Assembly (NCBI GenBank): GCA_944342055.1
Contig: CALVME010000009.1
Coordinates: 1 to 45,494, forward strand
Direction: 5' to 3'
DNA: 45,494 nucleotides
Origin: an uncultured Clostridia bacterium
Lineage (GTDB): Bacteria > Bacillota > Clostridia > Christensenellales > Borkfalkiaceae
The stretch's first letter is position 1. The number at the start of each line of letters is the position of its first letter. A program made the translations under genes and the position numbers. Shown here piece by piece: positions 1 through 7,572 of this stretch. Under the pieces are notes generated by a model. It was not told where the DNA came from. It saw only the letters and a list, made by a program, of their open reading frames with translations, and did not search any database.

Positions 1-1471
1 GCTTACGCGCTTCCGCTCGTTTTTCTACTTCTTTCAGAGAGATTTGCCCCTCCCCTTCGCCGAACTCAATATTTACGCTGATATGACTGTCCGGTTCTTT
101 GTGGGACAAAAGAACCAGCGTCTCAACGTGAGAGGTCTGCGGAAACATATCAAACGGCTCCACCGATTCGATGCGGTACGCGCCATCTCCCGTTCCCTTG
201 ACGATCGCTCCGTTCTCCTCGCGAAGGGAGCCCGTCAAAAGCCCCAGATCGCGCGCGAGCGTCGCGGGATTGCACGAGATCATCACGACCCGCTTTATCC
301 CCGAAGCGGCAATGGCGGACACCACGCTCCGCTCCAAACCCTTGCGCGGCGGATCCACCGTCAGCGTCGCCTGCTCTCCGACCGTCCGCATGAGCCGGGG
401 CAGGACCTCCTCCACGCTCCCGCAATGATTCTCCATATTGACAAGTCCGTTCTCCCGCTTGAGCGCATCTGCGCAAGCGACCGCTTCGGGCACGATCTCG
501 ATGCCGTATGCCTGTCTGCACTTCTTCGCAAACATTGCCGTGAGCAGTCCGCCGCCCGCATAGCAATCGATGACTGTCGCGTCTTCGGAGACCTTGGACA
601 GCGCCGCCTCGTACAATTTTCCGCGGATGTCTCCGTTCACCTGCACGAAGGTGTTCGCACCCGCGCTGTAGCGAATGCCGTTTTCCTCCGCACCAAACAC
701 ACCGGCGCCGTACACCAGACGAAATTCCTTGCCGAAGATCACGTTGCTGCGCGACGCGTTTTTGTTGTGCCAGAGAGTAAAATCCGCAAAAACCTCTTTC
801 AGCATCCCGACGAGCTTCTTCTCCTGCGGCAAGCTCCCCGTCGTGACGAAAGTCACGATGTACTTTCCCGCAAGTTCCCGAATGACGACGTGGCGAAGAA
901 CGCCCTTGCCCGTCGCCTCATCGTATCCCTCCGCGCCGCACTCCTTTGCATAGCGTCTGATCAGCCCGATCGCGCGCGCCGACCACGGCGTGACGGGGCA
1001 ATCCCCGATCGGCACGATCCGATGCGAGCGGGGCGCGTAAAATCCGACGACCGTCTCTCCCGCCGCCTGCCCCACGGGCAGCTGCAGCTTGTTGCGATAG
1101 CCGTATTGCGCCTCGCAAGGCACGACGGGAGACACTTCCGCCTCGATGTTCCCGAGTTTTCTGAGCGCCGAAGCGACTTTCTCGCGCTTCCAGGCGAGTT
1201 GCGCCTCATAGCGCATGTGCTGCAGATGGCAACCGCCGCATTTTCCGTACGCCGCGCAAGCGGGTTCAACGCGATCGGGAGAGGGGACGAGCACTTCCAA
1301 AAGCTTGCCGTAAGCGGCGCCGCCCTTTGCCCTGACGATATGCACCCGCACGGTTTCGCCGACGAGGCAAAACGGGACGAATACCCTGCCGCCTTCCGTC
1401 TCGACGACGCCTTCCCCTTCCGAGCCGAGCGCGCTGACCGTTCCGATGAATTCTGTATTTTTTTTCAACAT
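1..1471 (-). CDS. rlmD: 23S rRNA (uracil-C5)-methyltransferase, RlmD/RumA family, 3' end off the window
   Basis: SAM-dependent enzyme that methylates C5 of a uracil in 23S rRNA. About 490 residues are visible. An N-terminal TRAM-like domain (residues 7-65) is followed by iron-sulfur cysteines C72, C78, C81 and probably C158. The SAM loop is VIDCYAGGG (300-308), then VDPPRKGLE (372-380) and the catalytic cysteine C400 in MISCNPATL. The family core ends near residue 456 (HVETLVLLS), but the frame stays open through at least 34 more residues and runs off the left edge, so there is a C-terminal extension. The ATG at 1471 is preceded by GGGGAGC. The acetyltransferase gene upstream ends 45 bp away with no terminator between, so co-transcription is likely. 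The exact target base (U1939, U747 or other) cannot be told from sequence. Confidence 0.9.
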   Translation of the reverse strand, partial: MLKKNTEFIGTVSALGSEGEGVVETEGGRVFVPFCLVGETVRVHIVRAKGGAAYGKLLEVLVPSPDRVEPACAAYGKCGGCHLQHMRYEAQLAWKREKVASALRKLGNIEAEVSPVVPCEAQYGYRNKLQLPVGQAAGETVVGFYAPRSHRIVPIGDCPVTPWSARAIGLIRRYAKECGAEGYDEATGKGVLRHVVIRELAGKYIVTFVTTGSLPQEKKLVGMLKEVFADFTLWHNKNASRSNVIFGKEFRLVYGAGVFGAEENGIRYSAGANTFVQVNGDIRGKLYEAALSKVSEDATVIDCYAGGGLLTAMFAKKCRQAYGIEIVPEAVACADALKRENGLVNMENHCGSVEEVLPRLMRTVGEQATLTVDPPRKGLERSVVSAIAASGIKRVVMISCNPATLARDLGLLTGSLREENGAIVKGTGDGAYRIESVEPFDMFPQTSHVETLVLLSHKEPDSHISVNIEFGEGEGQISLKEVEKRAEARK

Positions 1472-1516
1472 ACGCTCCCCGCGTTCTTTCCTTCTTCTCT
1501 CTTTTGCAGCAGCTCG

Positions 1517-2110
1517 TCAAAGATAATCCCGCGAGGGATCTTCCTTGTGTTTGATCTGCCCAGGGTTGCCGATGACCACGGAATTGTCCGGGACGTCGAA
1601 ATTCACGAATGCATTCGCCGCGATCAGCACGTCGTTGCCGATCCGCACATTGCCGCAGACGAATGCGTTGCAACAGATCGTGACCCTGTCTCCGATCGTC
1701 GGCACGCCCTTGTTTTTGCCGCTTCGGACGGAACCGATCGTCGCTCCCTTAAAAATCGTGACGTTCTCTCCTATGATCGCGGAAGGATTGATCGTGATCC
1801 CGTAAGGATGCACCAAAACCAAACCTTTCCCCACTTTGGTATAATCGATCTCTAACCCGCACTTCTTTCCGATGCATTTCGCTCGAAAGCGATAGTACTT
1901 GTTCAAAAATCCGATCTTGGACTGTTTTCTCCCGAAATATGCAAATTTCAAAGCGGGATTCAACAAAAGGCGCAGGCGCCCTCCGAAAAAAGTCCATTCT
2001 TTGCGGTACGTTCTCTTATAATCGCATTGAAAAGTCTCATTCATCTTTCTGTCCCGAAAATCCGCAGACTTCCGATTCTCCCTCTCCAGCGTTTTCAAAA
2101 AAGCAAACAT
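1517..2110 (-). CDS. Hexapeptide-repeat (LbH) acetyltransferase, serine acetyltransferase-like
   Basis: Left-handed beta-helix acyltransferase of the serine O-acetyltransferase/CysE-like superfamily. The C-terminal half carries hexapeptide-type repeats (IGENVTIFKGATIGS, IGDRVTICCNAFV, IGNDVLIAANAFV) and a closing IGNPGQIK. The N-terminal region is short and basic, unlike full CysE, so the acceptor could be serine or a cell-surface sugar. The frame is open back to an ATG at 2167, but a near-consensus promoter (2146-2174) overlaps that codon, so transcription should start near 2139. The first usable start is ATG 2110, preceded immediately by GGAAAGGA; ATG 2044 is a second possibility. No cysteine-synthesis gene is adjacent. 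Function beyond acetyl transfer is uncertain. Confidence 0.75.
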   Translation of the reverse strand: MFAFLKTLERENRKSADFRDRKMNETFQCDYKRTYRKEWTFFGGRLRLLLNPALKFAYFGRKQSKIGFLNKYYRFRAKCIGKKCGLEIDYTKVGKGLVLVHPYGITINPSAIIGENVTIFKGATIGSVRSGKNKGVPTIGDRVTICCNAFVCGNVRIGNDVLIAANAFVNFDVPDNSVVIGNPGQIKHKEDPSRDYL

Positions 2111-2145
2111 TCCTTTCCGAATCGTTCGCACATCCTGTTGAAAGC

Positions 2146-2174
2146 AGTATATCACATTGCCGCACATAAGTCAA
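2146..2174 (-). promoter_or_regulatory. Sigma70-type promoter for the acetyltransferase gene
   Basis: On the minus strand TTGACT (2174-2169), a 17-base spacer and TATACT (2151-2146). Predicted start is near 2139, about 29 bases before the ATG at 2110. It places the more distal ATG (2167) outside the transcript. Confidence 0.75.
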
Positions 2175-2210
2175 ATGCGCGATTCTCTTTTATCTTTTCA
2201 CTGCGCTACA

Positions 2211-2242
2211 AAAGAAAAAAGGCAACACTCCTTTGCCTTTTT
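2211..2242 (-). terminator. Rho-independent terminator of the trpS operon
   Basis: Read on the minus strand, AAAAAGGCAA and TTGCCTTTTT form a 10-bp stem around a 7-base loop and end in a T-rich run. It lies 30 bases after the membrane-protein gene at 2272 and before the acetyltransferase promoter. Confidence 0.75.
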
Positions 2243-2271
2243 CTCTTCGTTGCCGTCGGGCAATCGTATTC

Positions 2272-2796
2272 TCATCTGCGACGAATGCGCGACACCAGGG
2301 CGTCCACCGACATCTGACAGCGGAACATCATGTAATCGTAAGGATAAAACAATAAGATCCCGACAGGGAACATGATCCAGGGCATATACGCGTCGAGCAC
2401 GGGGAAGTTGGTCATCATGCCGAACACAAACCGCCAGACGAGATAGAGCATGACGTCAAACCAAACCGCCTTGACGATAAAGCAGACGACTCTGTTCCAG
2501 CGCTTTTTGACCTGGAAATAGTTGAACACGGGGTGCAACCCGAAAAAGACGAGAAACGGAAGCAACCGCCAGAAATAGCCGATCGAACCGAACAGCAGAG
2601 ACAAAAGCGACGAAGCGACGTACGTCATCGCGCTGCCCCAGGGAAATTGCCGCGCAAGCGGAAGCATCACGGCGAACGTGCCGAAGAGATACCCCGTCAT
2701 CAATAAGTACGAATTGAGCGTGCCGAGCGTCAGAAACAGCGCCGCGATCGCCGAGGCGATGCCCGAAAGAGCAAGCTCAAACGATTTCCGCTTCAT
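2272..2796 (-). CDS. Small polytopic membrane protein in the DUF5685/J-protein cluster
   Basis: Protein of 174 residues with about five hydrophobic segments (roughly 8-30, 33-50, 56-72, 76-92, 105-155) and a basic C-terminus. I do not recognise a named family with certainty; the overall look resembles small ECF-type or ThiW-like integral membrane proteins, but no substrate signature is visible. It starts three bases after the stop of the J-like gene, so it is translated from the same message as trpS, DUF5685 and the J-like gene. It is the last gene before the terminator at 2211-2242. A role linked to the J-like protein is inferred only from position. Confidence 0.7.
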   Translation of the reverse strand: MKRKSFELALSGIASAIAALFLTLGTLNSYLLMTGYLFGTFAVMLPLARQFPWGSAMTYVASSLLSLLFGSIGYFWRLLPFLVFFGLHPVFNYFQVKKRWNRVVCFIVKAVWFDVMLYLVWRFVFGMMTNFPVLDAYMPWIMFPVGILLFYPYDYMMFRCQMSVDALVSRIRRR

Positions 2797-2799
2797 CGA

Positions 2800-3417
2800 T
2801 CAACGGCAGCCGCAGCAGATGTTGAACAGACAGTTCACGCACATATAGGTATAGCAGCAGCTGATGCAGTCCGAACACCAGTTCCCGCCCATCTGTTCGT
2901 TTGGCTGACCTGCGGGCTGAGGCTGAGGATTGTAGCGGTTCCCTTCGCCGCCCGACTGCTGCTCGTAATTCATTTTCGCGTTGAGCTTGTCGTAGGCGTT
3001 TTTGTATTTCGTGTTGCCGGGGTCCATCTGCATCGCGATCTCGAGCTGTTTCTTGCATTCGTTCATCCACTCCTTGCGGAAAAAGACGACGGATTGCAGA
3101 TAGTGCCACTCTGCGTTGCGCTCGTTGAAGGAATCGAGCTTGCTCTGCGCGCCGGCAACGTCGCCGCTTCGGATGCAGTCCTCCACGTCTTTGAGGGCGG
3201 AAGCGCCTTCCGTGTTCTCCCCCTTTTCCTTGCGCTCGGATTTGAGTTCGCTGTAAGCGACGTTGAGCTTATGCAGCATTCTCGCCGCTTCGTTGCCCTC
3301 TTCGCCCGCCTTGAAGCTGTCTTCGCGGTATTTCGCCTTCAGCTCCTGATACTTTGCCTCGATCTCCTCGTCGGTGGCGTCCTCGCCTACCCCCAATATC
3401 TCGTAATATTCTTTCAT
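2800..3417 (-). CDS. J-domain-like protein lacking HPD, with TPR-like middle and cysteine-rich tail
   Basis: Protein of 205 residues. The N-terminus (MKEYYEILGVGEDATDEEIE) is a clear J-domain start. However, the loop where Hsp70 co-chaperones carry His-Pro-Asp reads Arg-Glu-Asp at residues 31-33, so stimulation of DnaK is not expected. Residues about 75-145 look like one or two TPR-type helical hairpins. After a Pro/Gln/Gly linker, the last 25 residues contain nine cysteines and alternate with aromatic or hydrophobic residues. This suggests metal binding or membrane contact. It lies 9 bp after the DUF5685 gene and 3 bp before a membrane-protein gene. The cluster context suggests a conserved but uncharacterised complex. 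Confidence 0.8.
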   Translation of the reverse strand: MKEYYEILGVGEDATDEEIEAKYQELKAKYREDSFKAGEEGNEAARMLHKLNVAYSELKSERKEKGENTEGASALKDVEDCIRSGDVAGAQSKLDSFNERNAEWHYLQSVVFFRKEWMNECKKQLEIAMQMDPGNTKYKNAYDKLNAKMNYEQQSGGEGNRYNPQPQPAGQPNEQMGGNWCSDCISCCYTYMCVNCLFNICCGCR

Positions 3418-3426
3418 GCTTCACCT

Positions 3427-4308
3427 TTATAGCTTTTTTAACATCTTGTCTTTTTTGCAATCCGTGCAATTTTCGCACCGCAAAATGCGTTTGGTCGCAT
3501 TCGGCAGTCCGAGCATCAGAATGTTGTCGGTCAGATCGTGATTGAAGTGCAGCCGCACCCGACCCAACCGCTCCCGCAAGCCGAAAAACAGCGTCCTGAA
3601 AATAAAATCGATGTCCCCGCCGTTTTTCTGCAGGAGCTCCGCCTTATCTTTTGCCCCGTACGCGAGGCGAAAGACGTTGTAGCAGCCCTTTCTGACGTCC
3701 TTGTCGTAATCGTCCACGGCGTCGATGAGATAGATCCACTTGCCGATGAGATAAAACAGCTCGCCCGTCTCCTCCGTCGCCGATTCGCCCAACGCGTAAT
3801 CGGATATCTCGCGCACCATCATTGCCGTCTGATCCGCCGCACGGTCGGGCGAATCGCACCCTGCCTTTTCCGACTCCGCGTTCAGCGCGAGCCGCCGCTG
3901 AATGATCTCGACGACCTTCGGATGCCGCTTTTTTGCGAGCCGATACCCCTTCGCGAACCACAATCTCTTGAGCCTGCCCTTGCCTTCATCCTCGATGTCG
4001 TCGGTCAGTTTGTAATAGATCCAAACGGTGTTGACGCAGGCGAGCAGATCGCTCAACTCGTCGGGGACGGCGACGGGCCGTTTGCTGATGAGATGCTCGA
4101 TGCAATGCTGCTGTTCGACGCGGATGTCCGCATTCTTCAGATTGTGCAATAGCGCAGACAAAAATGTGACGTCGTACGAGAGCCCCATGCGCGCGAGCGT
4201 GCCGCAGGTACCGCCGATGCTCTTGCACAGGCCGCAGTAAAGCGCCTTATAGAGCATCGCGTCCTTGATATACAAATTGGGAAGATCCGGGCTGACGTAA
4301 CCGAACAA
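3427..4308 (-). CDS. DUF5685 family protein, TTG start
   Basis: Protein of 293 residues beginning MFGYVSPDLPNLYIKDAMLY, then a CGLCKSIGG motif typical of DUF5685, a family of unknown function found in Clostridia. The body is helical, with conserved-looking Asp/Tyr segments (YYKLTDDIEDEGKGRLKRL; YLIDAVDDYDKDVRKGCYN) that recall all-alpha prenyl-transferase-like folds. That resemblance is only an impression. The C-terminus has CENCTDCKKDK, a possible metal site. The start is TTG at 4308, directly after the trpS stop (TAA at 4311-4309), with GGAG eight bases upstream. Translation is therefore probably coupled to trpS. Confidence 0.8.
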   Translation of the reverse strand: MFGYVSPDLPNLYIKDAMLYKALYCGLCKSIGGTCGTLARMGLSYDVTFLSALLHNLKNADIRVEQQHCIEHLISKRPVAVPDELSDLLACVNTVWIYYKLTDDIEDEGKGRLKRLWFAKGYRLAKKRHPKVVEIIQRRLALNAESEKAGCDSPDRAADQTAMMVREISDYALGESATEETGELFYLIGKWIYLIDAVDDYDKDVRKGCYNVFRLAYGAKDKAELLQKNGGDIDFIFRTLFFGLRERLGRVRLHFNHDLTDNILMLGLPNATKRILRCENCTDCKKDKMLKKL

Positions 4309-5313
4309 TTATCTGTCTCCTTGATAGAACCCGATTTTTCTGTACACTTTGTCGAGTGTCTTTCTCGCCGTGCGGAACGCCTGTTCCGCGCCCGACTTGA
4401 GCACGCTTTCCAGATAGCCTTTGTCCGCGAGCAACCGCTTCTGTTCCGCCTGAACGGGCTCGATGCGGTCGGCGACCGCTTCGCCCACGGCGAGCTTGAA
4501 TTCGCCGTATCCCTTGCCCTCGAATTCCTTCTGGCTCTCCTCGATGCTCTTGTCCGTCATGACGGAATAGATCGAAAGGAGGTTGGAAACGCCGGGCTTG
4601 TTCTCGGGATCGTAGCGCACGCAAGCCTCGCTGTCCGTGACCGCGCGCCTGAGTTTGCGGATGACGGTATCCCTGTCGTCCGAAAGAAAGATCGCGCCGT
4701 TGGGATCGTCCCCGCTCTTCGACATTTTCTTGCTCGGGTCCTGCAGATCGTTGATCTTTGCGCCCACCTTGCCATAGATCCCCTCGGGAACGGTGAAAGT
4801 GGGAGAATAGCGGTTGTTGAAGCGGATCGCTATGTCGCGGGTGATCTCCAGATGCTGGCGCTGATCGATGCCCACGGGCACGACGTCCGCCTGATACAGA
4901 AGAATGTCCGCCGCCATGAGCACGGGATAGTCCATGAGTCCCATGTTGATGTTTTCCGCGTGGCGCGCGCTCTTGTCTTTGAACTGCGTCATACGCTCCA
5001 TCTCGCCCACATAGGTGATCGTGTTGAGCACCCAGGCGAGCTCCGCATGGCAGGGAACGTGCGACTGCACATAGAGCACGCACTTTTCGGGATCGATGCC
5101 GCAGGCGATGTAAAGGGCGAGAAGCTGCAGCGTATTTTTGCGCAGCGCGGCGGGGTCCTGTCTGACCGTGATCGCGTGCATGTTCGCTATGGCGTAATAA
5201 CAGCGGTATTCGTCCTGCAGTTGCACCCAGTTGCGGATCGCGCCGACATAGTTGCCGATCGTCAGGTTGTTCGTCGGCTGGACGGCGGAATACAAAACTT
5301 TTTTCTCTTCCAT
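4309..5313 (-). CDS. trpS: Tryptophan–tRNA ligase
   Basis: Class I aminoacyl-tRNA synthetase that charges tRNA-Trp in the cytoplasm. It has 334 residues, the usual bacterial length. The HIGH-equivalent is TIGN (18-21) in the segment PTNNLTIGNYVGAIRNW, and the KMSKS loop is intact at 196-200. Motifs around the tryptophan pocket (MDYPVLMAADILLY, VPVGIDQRQHLEITRDIA) are standard. The ATG at 5313 has GAGAGG upstream, and a promoter lies at 5336-5364. The leader is only about 20 bases, so there is no T-box riboswitch. It is the first gene of a four-gene operon with DUF5685, the J-like protein and a membrane protein. Confidence 0.97.
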   Translation of the reverse strand: MEEKKVLYSAVQPTNNLTIGNYVGAIRNWVQLQDEYRCYYAIANMHAITVRQDPAALRKNTLQLLALYIACGIDPEKCVLYVQSHVPCHAELAWVLNTITYVGEMERMTQFKDKSARHAENINMGLMDYPVLMAADILLYQADVVPVGIDQRQHLEITRDIAIRFNNRYSPTFTVPEGIYGKVGAKINDLQDPSKKMSKSGDDPNGAIFLSDDRDTVIRKLRRAVTDSEACVRYDPENKPGVSNLLSIYSVMTDKSIEESQKEFEGKGYGEFKLAVGEAVADRIEPVQAEQKRLLADKGYLESVLKSGAEQAFRTARKTLDKVYRKIGFYQGDR

Positions 5314-5335
5314 ATCTTACCTCTCATTTTCAGAA

Positions 5336-5364
5336 ATTATAACACAAGCAATCTCAAAATGCAA
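5336..5364 (-). promoter_or_regulatory. Promoter of the trpS operon
   Basis: Minus strand TTGCAT (5364-5359), 17-base spacer, TATAAT (5341-5336). The start is predicted about 20 bases before the trpS ATG. Confidence 0.75.
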
Positions 5365-5427
5365 TCTTTTTGCCGACAATGCGCGCGGATTCACAAGGAT
5401 TCACGGATTTTATCATGCAACGGACAC

Positions 5428-5463
5428 AAAAAAACCGCATATCCGGCTGTTCCGAATATGCGG
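5428..5463 (-). terminator. Terminator after thrC
   Basis: A 12-bp stem with one G-U wobble (arms 5435-5446 and 5452-5463) around a 5-base loop. On the minus strand it is followed by seven Ts. It starts about 40 bases downstream of the thrC stop. Confidence 0.85.
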
Positions 5464-5503
5464 CAGTCTTCTTTTGGGTGCGGCGCGCCCGCAAAAAAGG
5501 GCG

Positions 5504-6988
5504 TTATTCGAGAAATTTGAGCACTTCCTTGAACGCGTCGGCGACGGGCACGCTCTTTCTGAAGCGGACGGGCTTGTCCCTGAGCCCCGCAAGCGAAGCG
5601 GGGATCGCCATGGCGGTCAGCGCGTTGATGCGCTTGACGCCCTTGAAACTGTCCTTCACGTCGTTCCCCGTGAGCGCGTACAGCACGTCCTGCGGGAATT
5701 TATACGGGCTCGCCGTGGAGACGATGACCATGTTCCGCTTGTCGTCCTTCTCCTTTTCGAAATAATCGCGCGCGACGCTCATCGCCACGCCCGTATGCGT
5801 ATCCATCGGATAGCCGATCTCCGTGAAGAGGTCGTAGATACACTCCACCGTCTGATCTTCCGTCGCATAACCCGCGAAGAACTCCTTCTGCATCGCCTGT
5901 CTCTCCTCTTCGGAGATCTCGTAGCAACCCTTCTGCGAAAGGTCGCGCATGCGCTCTGCCGTCAGGGCGGCGTTTCTGCCCGAAAGCTCGAATACGAGCC
6001 GCTCCAGATTGGAGGAGATGAGAATGTCCATGGACGGAGACATCGTCTTATGGAAGGCTCGCCCCTCCGTCTTATACTTGCCGCTGCGGATGAAATCGGT
6101 CAGCACGTTGTTGCGGTTGGACGCGCAGACGAGCTTCCCGACGGGGAGCCCCATGCGCTTCGCGTAATACGCCGCGAGAATGTTGCCGAAGTTGCCCGTC
6201 GGCACGGTGAAATTCACCTCTTCGCCGGGCTGAATCTGATCAGAAGAGAGCAGGTCGAGGTATGCGGAGAAATAATAGGCGATCTGCGGCGCGAGGCGGC
6301 CGAAGTTGATGGAATTCGCGCTCGAAAGGATGGTATTTTTCTCTTTGAGCTGCGCCTTGCACTCCTCGCTCGCGAAAATCTTTTTGACCGCCGTCTGGCA
6401 GTCGTCAAAATTTCCCTTCACCGCCACGACGTTGACGTTGCCGCCCTCTTGCGTGCACATCTGCAATTTCTGCATCTTCGATACGCCGTCGTCGGGATAG
6501 AACACCATGATCTTGATGCCCTCCGCGTCCCTGAAGCCTTCGAGTGCCGCTTTGCCCGTGTCGCCGCTCGTCGCGACGAGGATGAGGATCTGCTCCTTCA
6601 CGCCCAGCATGTCGCTGCCCGCGCGCAGAAGGTAGGGAAGGAGAGTGAGCGCCATGTCCTTGAAGGCGCACGTCGGGCCGTGGAAGAGTTCGAGCATATA
6701 CACGCCCTCGTCCAACCGCACGAGAGGCGCCGCGTCCTTGCCTTCAAACTTAGAGTACGCTTTTTCGCAGGCGGCGAGCAACCCCGCCTTGTCGTACTCC
6801 TCCAGATATTTGGAGAGGACGAAGCAGGCGCGCTCCGCATACGACATCGGGATCATCGCATCCAGTTCTTCTTTGGTAACCTGAGGAAACCGCTCGGGGA
6901 CGAAGAGCCCTCCGTCCTTCGCGAGTCCCTGCACGATCGCCTGCGCCGCGGTCACCTTCTCATTGCCGCGCGTACTGATAAAATACAT
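5504..6988 (-). CDS. thrC: Threonine synthase
   Basis: PLP enzyme converting O-phosphohomoserine to threonine. It has 494 residues, the length of the long bacterial ThrC class. The N-terminal MYFISTRGN block and the PLP lysine K110 in LFHGPTCAFKDMALTLLPY are diagnostic. The phosphate-binding region VATSGDTGKAALEG and TVPTGNFGNILAAYYAKRMG are present. The start ATG at 6988 has AAGGAGAG six bases upstream. The 60 bases to the previous gene are mostly occupied by that gene's terminator, so thrC either uses a weak promoter I cannot see or is read through from the P-loop gene. No homoserine kinase or dehydrogenase gene is adjacent. Confidence 0.96.
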   Translation of the reverse strand: MYFISTRGNEKVTAAQAIVQGLAKDGGLFVPERFPQVTKEELDAMIPMSYAERACFVLSKYLEEYDKAGLLAACEKAYSKFEGKDAAPLVRLDEGVYMLELFHGPTCAFKDMALTLLPYLLRAGSDMLGVKEQILILVATSGDTGKAALEGFRDAEGIKIMVFYPDDGVSKMQKLQMCTQEGGNVNVVAVKGNFDDCQTAVKKIFASEECKAQLKEKNTILSSANSINFGRLAPQIAYYFSAYLDLLSSDQIQPGEEVNFTVPTGNFGNILAAYYAKRMGLPVGKLVCASNRNNVLTDFIRSGKYKTEGRAFHKTMSPSMDILISSNLERLVFELSGRNAALTAERMRDLSQKGCYEISEEERQAMQKEFFAGYATEDQTVECIYDLFTEIGYPMDTHTGVAMSVARDYFEKEKDDKRNMVIVSTASPYKFPQDVLYALTGNDVKDSFKGVKRINALTAMAIPASLAGLRDKPVRFRKSVPVADAFKEVLKFLE

Positions 6989-7012
6989 AGCTTACTCTCC
7001 TTGTCTTCATTG

Positions 7013-7039
7013 AAAAAACCGAAAGGCGCATCCTTTCGG
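7013..7039 (-). terminator. Terminator after the P-loop gene
   Basis: Perfect 8-bp stem CCGAAAGG/CCTTTCGG (7019-7026 with 7032-7039) and a 5-base loop. On the minus strand it is followed by six Ts. It sits 10 bases after the P-loop gene stop and just before thrC. Confidence 0.85.
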
Positions 7040-7048
7040 TTTTCATTC

Positions 7049-7459
7049 TCATGCCAGATGCTTCTTGATAAAGTCGGGCAGATCTTCGGGTGCCGCGCTG
7101 CAAGTGAGCGTGATCTTGAGATCCAGGTCTTTGCTGACCTTGTCCAACATATAGAAGAACCCCGCCATCTGATCGAGCGGCTTGCCCGCGATCCGCGCGA
7201 CGCCGTCGATGAAAATGTATTCGTTATCGTGATTGCCTGCGATAACGCCCTTGACAAATCCGCACAGGGCGTCTTCCCCTGCAATGTCAAATTCGCTTGA
7301 ATCGATAAATCTGACTCCACGGTCGATGTCGTACATATACCGTTTCGTATCCGTGATGAAGATCAGATGTCCCTTCGCCGTTTGGACGGCGGCGTTTGCC
7401 GCGTCGATTATCTTTTTCGTCTTCCCCGAGCCTTTTGCGCCGGCGATCACTTGAATCAT
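7049..7459 (-). CDS. Small P-loop NTPase of unknown function
   Basis: Protein of 136 residues. Walker A GAKGSGKT sits at residues 7-14 and a Walker B-like YIFIDG near residue 82. There is no transmembrane segment and no obvious partner domain, so it is a minimal P-loop fold, much shorter than PilT-type ATPases or nucleoside kinases. The frame is open further upstream (to 7516), but ATG 7459 has a textbook AGGAGGG six bases before it, and upstream residues look untranslated. It has its own promoter (7507-7535) and terminator (7013-7039), so it is a single-gene unit between aspC and thrC. I cannot assign a function. Confidence 0.85.
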   Translation of the reverse strand: MIQVIAGAKGSGKTKKIIDAANAAVQTAKGHLIFITDTKRYMYDIDRGVRFIDSSEFDIAGEDALCGFVKGVIAGNHDNEYIFIDGVARIAGKPLDQMAGFFYMLDKVSKDLDLKITLTCSAAPEDLPDFIKKHLA

Positions 7460-7506
7460 GAAAAACCCTCCTGTTCTGTTGGCGGAACTTTTTCCGCCTT
7501 TGTACC

Positions 7507-7535
7507 ATTGTAACAAGTTTTTCGAAGAATTTCAA
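7507..7535 (-). promoter_or_regulatory. Promoter of the P-loop gene
   Basis: Minus strand TTGAAA (7535-7530), 17-base spacer, TACAAT (7512-7507). It gives a leader of about 40 bases ending in AGGAGGG. Confidence 0.7.
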
Positions 7536-7572
7536 GACCTTTGACGAATTTTTTTTGCAAAAAACGAAAGAA

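Noticed and set aside
5314-5434. Possible T-box riboswitch before trpS (and likewise before glnS)
   Set aside because: The trpS promoter leaves only about 20 bases of leader, and glnS follows fhs by 16 bases. There is no room for a T-box.
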